Shown piece after piece: positions 6,446 through 11,305 of a DNA stretch of 11,305 nt. Location of the stretch: NCBI GenBank assembly GCA_002309235.1, contig DBXA01000127.1, positions 1 to 11,305 of the forward strand, in the 5' to 3' direction. The notes below the pieces were generated by a model. The model searched no databases, was not told the origin of the DNA, and saw nothing but the letters and a program-made list of their open reading frames with translations. A program made the position numbers and the translations under genes. Numbering within the stretch: the stretch's first letter is position 1; each line of letters opens with the position of its first letter. Source of the DNA: Christensenella sp. UBA1224 (GTDB taxonomy: Bacteria; Bacillota; Clostridia; Christensenellales; Aristaeellaceae).

Positions 6446-8119
6446 TCATTCCTCCATGATCTCCACATTTTCCCTGCCAAAGATATCCCTGGCGAGTATG
6501 ATCGTATCCGTGCGTTCAGCAGGATCCGGTTTACCGGCCGTATCAGATTGAATAACGGCGACAGTGGTATTCTCACCGTAGATCGCGGAAAGCTTTGCCG
6601 CTATGAGTGCTTTTTTCGCATCTGTATCAAGGATCCGCATATACATATTGTTCTTTTTTTCAAAACCGAGAGTGACCATGCCGTTCTCCCTGCCAAGAAA
6701 AACAGCCTTCGGCAGCATCGCCGCAAGAGACGGATTCTCTGAGCACAACTCATTAAGTGCTCTTTCCCACACCGGATCGGGCATATTTGCCTGCTTTTTC
6801 TGCTGTTTGCGCGTTCCCTCCACAGGGATATCCTTTGTCGTTTGCGCAGGCTGCGCAAACTCCTCCGGCATATCGAAAGGCGGTTCTTCTTCCGGAGGAG
6901 GCGGTACATCTTCCGATCCCTTTTTTACGAACACACCTTCTTCAAGCCGCTTTTCAAGCTTTGTTACCCTTTCGGCAAGCGCGTCAAGCCTTAACTGCTC
7001 GGATGGTCTGCAGCACAGGAACACGCACATTTCCAGCCTTGTCTGCGGAAGGGAAGCATCTTTCATCTCCGCCTCGACGCGCATGAATAGCTCCATCATA
7101 CGCATCAGTTTATCGCTCTCTGCCCTGGCCGCCTGCCGGAGATAATTCCCGGCATCTTCTAAAGTGCATTCCAGTATCTCCGCCGCATCTTCTTCCGAAA
7201 CGGTCCCCATCGCCTTTATGAGCATGAGATCTCTCAGGTGTGAAGTCATTTCACCCGCAAGGGAACGGGGATCGCGCCCCTCGAGCATGCTGTCATCCAC
7301 CGCCTTGAGAGCTGCGGCCACGTCATCCCCGATAAGAGCCTCCGCAAAGGAAAAAAGGAACTCGGGGCTGGATGTCCCGATCGCCTCCCTGACGCCGGAA
7401 AGCGTCAGTTCCCCTGCACCGAAGGACATGCACATTTCCAGCAGGCTCAGCGCATCGCGCATGCCGCCGGAAGCCGCACGAGCGATCTCAAAAAGTGCCT
7501 CATCCTGCGCAGAGACACCTTCTCCATCCACAACCTTGCGCAGCTGTTTCGCAAGTACCTGGACACTGTAGCGTTTGAGATCAAATCTCTGGCAGCGGGA
7601 GAGAACCGTCGCCGGCAGTTTTCCCGGATCGGTAGTCGCGAGCAGGAACAGAGCATGCTCCGGCGGTTCCTCCAGCGTTTTGAGAAGGGCGTTGAACGCG
7701 CCGGATGAGAGCTGATGGACCTCGTCTATAATATACACTTTCTTCTTCGCCTTTGCCGGCGGGTAGACCACTTTATCGCGAAGGTCCCGTATCTGGTCGA
7801 CACTGTTGTTGGACGCGGCATCTATCTCCACCACATCCATACAGGTATCGGCGAGTATGTCCCGGCACATTTCACATTTTCCGCAGGGTTCATATCCATC
7901 CACCGGCGACAGGCAGTTGACCGCACGGGCAAATACACGTGCTGTCGTCGTTTTGCCGGTCCCGCGCGAGCCGCAGAAAAGATACGCATGCGCGATCCTT
8001 CCGGATAATATCTGATTTTTCAGGGCTGTGGTTACAGCATCCTGCCCAACGATATCGCCAAATGTCTTCGGCCTCCATTCCCTGTATATCGCCCTGTACT
8101 GATGAACTCCATTTTCCAT
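6446..8119 (-). CDS. dnaX: DNA polymerase III subunit gamma/tau (clamp loader ATPase)
   Basis: DnaX is the ATPase of the clamp loader, which opens and loads the beta sliding clamp at replication forks. The 557-residue protein shows a Walker A GSRGTGKT (50-57), four zinc-binding cysteines (C69, C79, C82, C85), Walker B IIDEVH with D132 and E133, LLATTDP as sensor 1, SRC with arginine finger R175, and sensor 2 GGMRDALSL (218-226). A Pro/Glu-rich linker at about 398-415 precedes the C-terminal domain (about 445-540). An in-frame A AAA AAG heptamer (6659-6653) falls in that domain. The ATG at 8119-8117 has GGAAAGGG (8138-8131) 11 bases upstream. A -10 box lies at 8207-8202. The gene is followed by a MATE gene rather than the ybaB-recR pair found next to dnaX in many bacteria. 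Confidence 0.96.
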   Translation of the reverse strand: MENGVHQYRAIYREWRPKTFGDIVGQDAVTTALKNQILSGRIAHAYLFCGSRGTGKTTTARVFARAVNCLSPVDGYEPCGKCEMCRDILADTCMDVVEIDAASNNSVDQIRDLRDKVVYPPAKAKKKVYIIDEVHQLSSGAFNALLKTLEEPPEHALFLLATTDPGKLPATVLSRCQRFDLKRYSVQVLAKQLRKVVDGEGVSAQDEALFEIARAASGGMRDALSLLEMCMSFGAGELTLSGVREAIGTSSPEFLFSFAEALIGDDVAAALKAVDDSMLEGRDPRSLAGEMTSHLRDLMLIKAMGTVSEEDAAEILECTLEDAGNYLRQAARAESDKLMRMMELFMRVEAEMKDASLPQTRLEMCVFLCCRPSEQLRLDALAERVTKLEKRLEEGVFVKKGSEDVPPPPEEEPPFDMPEEFAQPAQTTKDIPVEGTRKQQKKQANMPDPVWERALNELCSENPSLAAMLPKAVFLGRENGMVTLGFEKKNNMYMRILDTDAKKALIAAKLSAIYGENTTVAVIQSDTAGKPDPAERTDTIILARDIFGRENVEIMEE

Positions 8120-8201
8120 ACAGAATGAATCCCTTTCCGATCCCCTTTTCTACGGAATCCCTGTTTTTACCGAAAAAGCAATGATCCTTTACCGCAAAGC
8201 C

Positions 8202-8232
8202 ATTATATTCACGAATACACATACAGCTTTAA
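8202..8232 (-). promoter_or_regulatory. Candidate leftward promoter for dnaX
   Basis: Read leftward, a perfect TATAAT occupies 8207-8202. The -35 region is poor: AAAGCT at 17-base spacing or TTAAAG at 19-base spacing (8232-8227). Transcription would begin near 8195, giving a leader of about 75 bases. It lies back-to-back with the murG promoter. Confidence 0.55.
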
Positions 8233-8241
8233 CACGGAATA

Positions 8242-8250
8242 TGCTATAAT
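8242..8250 (+). promoter_or_regulatory. Extended -10 promoter for murG
   Basis: TGC followed by TATAAT (TATAAT at 8245-8250) is a full extended -10 element. The -35 region at about 8222-8227 (TACAGC) is weak, as is common for extended -10 promoters. Transcription would start near 8257, about 50 bases before the GTG. Confidence 0.65.
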
Positions 8251-8275
8251 TCGTTTGATATAGTGTTTATTAAGC

Positions 8276-8302
8276 ACCTGCTCAGGCAGGTCAAGCAGGA
8301 GG
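8276..8302 (+). promoter_or_regulatory. Alternative hairpins in the murG leader, one covering the ribosome binding site
   Basis: ACCTGC (8276-8281) can pair with GCAGGT (8286-8291) around a TCAG loop. Alternatively CCTGCT (8277-8282) can pair with AGCAGG (8294-8299), which covers the first part of the murG Shine-Dalgarno AGGAGG (8297-8302). The two pairings exclude each other. Both are short (6 bp), so a regulatory role is only a suggestion. Confidence 0.3.
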
Positions 8303-8307
8303 CTCAC

Positions 8308-9375
8308 GTGAGCAGAATCGTCTTAACCGGCGGCGGTACAGCCGGACATGTCACACCGCACCTTGCCCTGATCCCCGCACTGCTCAAGCATGGCTGGGAT
8401 ATCCATTATGTCGGCACGGAGGAAGGAATCGAGCGCGGCCTTGTTGAAAATATACCCGGCGTAACATATCACGCCATCGCCAGCGGCAAGCTTCGCCGTT
8501 ATTTTGACCTGCGCAATTTCTCCGATCCGTTCCGGGTCATAAAAGGCGTCTTCCAGGCACAATCTATCCTGCGCAGGCTCAAGCCGGACCTCGTTTTCGC
8601 CAAGGGCGGCTTCGTATCCGTACCTGTGGTTTACGGGGCATTTCTTAACCACATACCCGTACTCCTGCACGAATCCGATATGACTCCCGGTCTCGCCAAC
8701 CGCATCTCGAAGCCTTTTGCCAAAAAGCTGCTGTGCAATTTCCCGGAGGCAGCCAGGCTCGCAGGCTCCAAGGGCATATACGCAGGCACACCTATCCGCA
8801 AAGAGCTTCTGGAGGGCAGCCGTGAAAAAGGGCTTTCCCTCTTCGGCTTTGACGCACAGACACCCGTTCTGATGGTCACAGGCGGGTCATCCGGCGCTCA
8901 GGCGATCAATCTGACTGTCCGCAGCGCGCTGACCGGCCTTACCGAAAAATTCCAGGTCCTGCACCTGTGCGGCAAAGGCAACGTAGATCCGGCATATGTC
9001 GGAAACCCGCGCTACCTGCAGATGGAATACCTGAACCAGGAAATGGCGCATGCCTATGCCTGTGCGGATATCGTCGTATCCCGCGCCGGAGCCAATACCA
9101 TCTGTGAACTGCTCACTCTTGCCAAGCCCATGCTGCTCATACCCTATCCCAAGGGAAAGACCAGCCGCGGAGACCAGGTGGATAACGCCGCTTCCTTTGA
9201 GGCAAGAGGACTGGCGAAGGTGCTCCAGCAGTCCGACATGACAGCCGACACTCTTTTGGCGGCCGTGGAGGAAACATACAATGCCCGCGAAGCCCTGACA
9301 GAAGCACTTCGCAAGGAACCGTCCGCAGACGGGACCAACAACGTACTGATAGAGATATTCAAATACGCCCGCTGA
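8308..9375 (+). CDS. murG: UDP-GlcNAc:undecaprenyl-PP-MurNAc-pentapeptide GlcNAc transferase (lipid II synthase)
   Basis: MurG transfers GlcNAc from UDP-GlcNAc to lipid I, making lipid II at the inner face of the membrane, the last cytoplasmic step of peptidoglycan synthesis. The 355-residue product is a GT28/GT-B protein of normal length. Visible motifs are the glycine-rich GGGTAGHVTP (8-17, with His14), GKLRRYFDLRN, GGSSGAQAIN (192-201), and the donor site SRAGANTICELL with Glu267 and DQVDNA (289-294). I chose the GTG at 8308 because AGGAGG (8297-8302) sits 5 bases before it and the protein then begins directly at the first beta strand; an earlier in-frame GTG at 8263 has no ribosome binding site and lies next to the predicted transcription start. 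The gene stands alone, away from mur/fts genes, and resembles the MurG2-type copy outside the dcw cluster in Bacillus cereus group genomes. Confidence 0.95.
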   Translation: MSRIVLTGGGTAGHVTPHLALIPALLKHGWDIHYVGTEEGIERGLVENIPGVTYHAIASGKLRRYFDLRNFSDPFRVIKGVFQAQSILRRLKPDLVFAKGGFVSVPVVYGAFLNHIPVLLHESDMTPGLANRISKPFAKKLLCNFPEAARLAGSKGIYAGTPIRKELLEGSREKGLSLFGFDAQTPVLMVTGGSSGAQAINLTVRSALTGLTEKFQVLHLCGKGNVDPAYVGNPRYLQMEYLNQEMAHAYACADIVVSRAGANTICELLTLAKPMLLIPYPKGKTSRGDQVDNAASFEARGLAKVLQQSDMTADTLLAAVEETYNAREALTEALRKEPSADGTNNVLIEIFKYAR

Positions 9376-9414
9376 CACCCCGATATATTACCACACACCG
9401 TATCTTTTTGCAAA

Positions 9415-9443
9415 GGCAGGCTTGTGCGTCGTCACAGCCTGCC
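9415..9443. terminator. Hairpin between convergent murG and mtnN
   Basis: GGCAGGC (9415-9421) pairs with GCCTGCC (9437-9443). After one bulged T, TGTG (9423-9426) pairs with CACA (9433-9436), closing a 6-base loop. The mtnN stop (9434-9432) is inside the hairpin. Neither strand has a strong U-tract (leftward tail TTTGC, rightward TAAAG), so termination strength is doubtful, but the place between two converging genes suits a shared terminator. Confidence 0.5.
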
Positions 9444-10097
9444 TAAAGCATCTATGACCGTTCCCGCCGCCTTGTCCGCAGCCAGGGCCAGAAAGTCCTC
9501 GAACGTTCCTCCGGCTCCATCATCCGCCATATCGGATATGCACTTCACCGCGCAGTACGGTATCCCGGCAAGCCTGGCAGCATGCGCCGTAGCCGCGACC
9601 TCCATATCCACGCACAAGCCGCCGCACCGCGCTTTAATATCCTCCTTAACAGCTTTTGAATCAATAAACCTGTCCCCTGTGACCATACGCCCCTTCTCCG
9701 CTTTGCCGCAGCCGAGCGCGGCCTCATACAGCGCCTCAGTCATCACCTCATCCGCCGGAAACACGCTCCCGGAAGGGGTGTTATCGATCCACTGAAGATC
9801 CATATCGTGATACATGAGCTCTGTGGAAATCACAAGCGAAAGATGCCCGGCTCTCTCATCCAGACTGCCTGCAACGCCTGTATGTATGATCCGGCAGGGT
9901 GAATAAGCGTCTATCAGCGCCTGCGCCGTGCAGGCACCGTTGACCTTGCCTATCCCACAGATGACCGCAGCGATATCTTCCCCGGCTATTTTACCCTCGT
10001 AAAAGGTCCGCGGTCCTCTTTGGACCTCCTTCACGTTTTCCATCACAGCCTTAAGCCTTGCAAGCTCTTCCGGCAGCGATGCGATGATGCCTGTCAT
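9432..10097 (-). CDS. mtnN: 5'-methylthioadenosine/S-adenosylhomocysteine nucleosidase
   Basis: This enzyme splits adenine from MTA and SAH, by-products of polyamine synthesis and SAM-dependent methylation, as the first step of their recycling. The 221-residue product is close to the usual length of about 230. It has the family's order of blocks: GIIASLPEEL at the N-terminus (Glu11 matching E. coli Glu12), CGIGKVNGA, HTGVAGSL, YHDMD, VTGDRFI, the substrate-binding DMEVAATAH with Glu166, and CISDMADD with the catalytic Asp189. The ATG at 10097-10095 is preferred because AGGAAGGAA (10113-10105) precedes it with 8-base spacing; an upstream GTG at 10145 would add 16 residues the family lacks. No luxS or methionine-cycle gene is adjacent. 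I could not identify a convincing promoter for it in the 146-base region shared with yitT. Confidence 0.94.
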   Translation of the reverse strand: MTGIIASLPEELARLKAVMENVKEVQRGPRTFYEGKIAGEDIAAVICGIGKVNGACTAQALIDAYSPCRIIHTGVAGSLDERAGHLSLVISTELMYHDMDLQWIDNTPSGSVFPADEVMTEALYEAALGCGKAEKGRMVTGDRFIDSKAVKEDIKARCGGLCVDMEVAATAHAARLAGIPYCAVKCISDMADDGAGGTFEDFLALAADKAAGTVIDALGRL

Positions 10098-10173
10098 ATT
10101 TTCGTTCCTTCCTGCGTTTTCATGCTTCAGGCCGGTCCGGACCAATGGCTTTCAGCTTTTTTCTCCGGAAATA

Positions 10174-10202
10174 TTGACTTATCCGGCTGATTGCCTTAAG
10201 AT
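10174..10202 (+). promoter_or_regulatory. Promoter for the yitT-family gene
   Basis: TTGACT (10174-10179) is followed after 17 bases by TAAGAT (10197-10202), five and four matches to the sigma-A consensus. Transcription would start near 10209, about 35 bases before the ATG. An alternative -10, GATAAT at 10200-10205, would need a 20-base spacer. Confidence 0.6.
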
Positions 10203-10243
10203 AATCTCAGGGTTTATTTTATCAGAACCGGAGGACAAAGGCA

Positions 10244-11125
10244 ATGAAATTCAGTTCTGTTGCGTCCCGGCTTCCCCGTGAGGATTTTTCACTCAAGGAT
10301 TTCGGGCTCGTCAACCTGGGGACGCTGCTCGTTGCGATAGGCGTCTATTTTTTTCGCCTGCCGAACAATTTCTCCACAGGCGGTGTAACAGGCATCGCTA
10401 TCATTTTTTCCAGCTTTATTCCGGTCCCCAAATCTGCGATCGTATGGTTCATGAATATATTGCTGATCTTCCTCGGCTTCTTCCTGGTGAATGGGGCCTT
10501 CGGCATCAAGACGGTCTACTCTTCACTGCTCTTCTCCGCCTTGCTGAGCCTGTTTGAAAAGCTCGTACCACTTGCAAAACCGCTTACCGACCAGCCCTTC
10601 CTGGAGCTTATCTATGCCATGATGATCCCTGCGCTCGGCTCTGCCATTCTGTTCAATTGTCGTGCGTCCACAGGCGGCAGTGACATCACGGCCATGATAC
10701 TGAAAAAGTACCTGCATACGAACATCGGCCGGGCTCTTATGTATGTGGACAGCGTCGTAGCCATATCATCCATCTTCGTTTTCAACATACAGACAGGCCT
10801 ATACTCCATTATGGGGCTCATCATGAAGGCATTCCTCGTAGATTCCATTTTGGAGAGCTTCAATATCTGCAAGTACTTCAATATCGTCACATCCCAGCCG
10901 GATCTCGTGACGGAATATGTCACAAAGACATTGAACCGCAGCGCTACAGAGGTACATGGGATAGGCTGCTTTACCCACGCGGACAGGAGCATCCTGCTGG
11001 TAGTGCTCACTCGCCCGCAGGCAATACGGCTGCAGCTATTCTTAAAACAGCACGACCCGGGAGCATTCGTCACCGTTCTCAATACCTCCAATATAATAGG
11101 CAAGGGCTTCCGGGACAATATGTGA
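10244..11125 (+). CDS. yitT: YitT family membrane protein with C-terminal DUF2179 domain
   Basis: The 293-residue product has the two-part structure of the YitT family found in several paralogous copies in Bacillota. A membrane part (about residues 20-200, with roughly five or six hydrophobic helices) contains the signature FNCRASTGGSDI (137-148), preceded by RLPNNFSTGGVTGIAI near the N-terminus. A soluble C-terminal DUF2179 domain (about 215-290) ends in the conserved TSNIIGKGF (281-289). The molecular function is not established for most members; a transport role is often assumed. GGAGGA (10230-10235) lies 8 bases before the ATG, and a promoter is visible upstream. The gene seems to be a single-gene unit: mtnN diverges on the left and hairpins follow on the right. 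The symbol denotes family, not proven orthology to one Bacillus subtilis paralogue. Confidence 0.9.
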   Translation: MKFSSVASRLPREDFSLKDFGLVNLGTLLVAIGVYFFRLPNNFSTGGVTGIAIIFSSFIPVPKSAIVWFMNILLIFLGFFLVNGAFGIKTVYSSLLFSALLSLFEKLVPLAKPLTDQPFLELIYAMMIPALGSAILFNCRASTGGSDITAMILKKYLHTNIGRALMYVDSVVAISSIFVFNIQTGLYSIMGLIMKAFLVDSILESFNICKYFNIVTSQPDLVTEYVTKTLNRSATEVHGIGCFTHADRSILLVVLTRPQAIRLQLFLKQHDPGAFVTVLNTSNIIGKGFRDNM

Positions 11126-11145
11126 TGCCGGGACTTCAAGAAAAG

Positions 11146-11167
11146 AGCCTTCCCGCCCGGGAAGGCT
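11146..11167. terminator. Strong hairpin after yitT, leftward U-tract
   Basis: AGCCTTCCC (11146-11154) pairs with GGGAAGGCT (11159-11167) as a 9-bp stem with a 4-base GCCC loop. Rightward the tail is only TTTC. Leftward the stem is followed by CTTTTCTT, so it should act mainly as terminator of the leftward gene that ends at 11228, perhaps also helping to end yitT. Confidence 0.65.
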
Positions 11168-11176
11168 TTCAAAACA

Positions 11177-11213
11177 GCACGGCCTCCGCACTTTTGCGGA
11201 GGCCATGCCTTTT
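11177..11213. terminator. Second, perfect-stem hairpin between convergent genes
   Basis: GGCCTCCGCA (11181-11190) pairs perfectly with TGCGGAGGCC (11195-11204) around CTTT. After one mismatch, GCA (11177-11179) also pairs with TGC (11206-11208). TTTT follows at 11210-11213 rightward, and TGTTTTG follows leftward, so it looks bidirectional and is the best terminator candidate for yitT. Confidence 0.8.
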
Positions 11214-11227
11214 GTATGCGTCTAAGA

Positions 11228-11305
11228 TCAATGATACTCGGGCAGCCAGCCTTCATGGGCGGCGATCAGGTCATCGCACATGGCTACGATATCATCGATC
11301 GACAG
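11228..11305 (-). CDS. C-terminal end of a leftward gene, possibly a GH4 glycosidase
   Basis: Reading leftward from the window edge, 25 codons are open before a TGA at 11230-11228; the rest of the gene lies beyond the window. The peptide contains IDDIVAMCDDLIAAHEGWLP and ends in EYH. Its pattern of an acidic helix followed by a WLPEY end resembles, from memory, the extreme C-terminus of glycoside hydrolase family 4 alpha-galactosidases/alpha-glucosidases. That is a weak basis for a function. Support for a real gene is positional: two hairpins with leftward U-rich tails lie just after its stop, as expected for a gene converging with yitT. Confidence 0.45.
   Translation of the reverse strand: MSIDDIVAMCDDLIAAHEGWLPEYH

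Noticed and set aside
8120..8307. Small SRP RNA (scr), often found next to dnaX in Bacillota
   Set aside because: I checked both strands of the intergenic region. No SRP Alu or S-domain-like hairpin was seen, and two promoters and leaders account for the space.
8263..8307. Upstream GTG start for murG adding 15 residues
   Set aside because: It lies about 6 bases after the predicted transcription start with no ribosome binding site. The GTG at 8308 has a perfect AGGAGG.
10134..10143. 10-bp palindrome GGTCCGGACC upstream of mtnN
   Set aside because: A palindrome of this length is expected several times by chance in 11 kb, and nothing else marks it as an operator.
10098..10145. GTG start extending mtnN by 16 residues
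   Set aside because: The extension has no family counterpart and runs through the strong ribosome binding site of the ATG at 10097.
10612..11256. Leftward open frame of 214 codons opposite yitT
   Set aside because: It runs antisense through the conserved YitT/DUF2179 sequence and both terminator hairpins, with no recognisable domain.

Overview
This window reads as ordinary chromosomal housekeeping and metabolic sequence from a Gram-positive bacterium of the Bacillota, most likely class Clostridia. The reasons are strong AGGAGG-type ribosome binding sites, vegetative (sigma-A type) promoters, GTG and TTG starts, a stand-alone MurG of the kind seen outside the dcw cluster in Bacillota, a YitT-family membrane protein, and no outer-membrane genes. 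GC content is moderate by eye. No mobile element, CRISPR array, phage gene, tRNA or rRNA was seen.

Layout: (1) 1-408 is the 3' end of a rightward gene for a very Asp-rich protein with one membrane segment. (2) 475-3896 is a rightward cluster of glycerol kinase (glpK), a PlsC-like acyltransferase with degenerate motifs, and CCA-adding tRNA nucleotidyltransferase (cca). The last two overlap at an ATGA. (3) 3996-4991 is a YghZ/Gpr-type aldo-keto reductase with its own near-consensus promoter and a strong terminator. (4) 8119 down to 5051 (leftward) is dnaX followed by a MATE efflux transporter whose ribosome binding site contains the dnaX stop codon. (5) 8308-9375 (rightward) is murG, divergent from dnaX across a short region with back-to-back -10 boxes. 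(6) 10097 down to 9432 (leftward) is MTA/SAH nucleosidase (mtnN), converging on murG. (7) 10244-11125 (rightward) is a YitT-family membrane protein with a DUF2179 tail and a recognisable promoter. (8) 11305 down to 11228 is the C-terminal end of a leftward gene, perhaps a GH4 glycosidase, separated from yitT by two strong hairpins. No gene-free stretch reaches 300 bases. The longest is the dnaX/murG intergenic region, about 190 bases.

How the genes relate: GlpK makes glycerol-3-phosphate, the acyl acceptor for phospholipid synthesis, so the following acyltransferase may be functionally linked to it. The Gpr-type reductase acts on triose-phosphate-level aldehydes. MurG (peptidoglycan lipid II), DnaX (replication clamp loader), Cca (tRNA 3' ends) and MtnN (SAM by-product recycling) are core functions that simply lie near one another.

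I did not find a convincing undescribed system. The points most worth checking are the 20-Asp run beside a membrane helix, the acyltransferase that lacks the canonical catalytic Asp and FPEG motif, an in-frame A AAA AAG heptamer in dnaX identical to the E. coli dnaX slippery site, the alternative hairpins in the murG leader, the overlapping divergent dnaX/murG promoters, and a GC-rich hairpin just before glpK.
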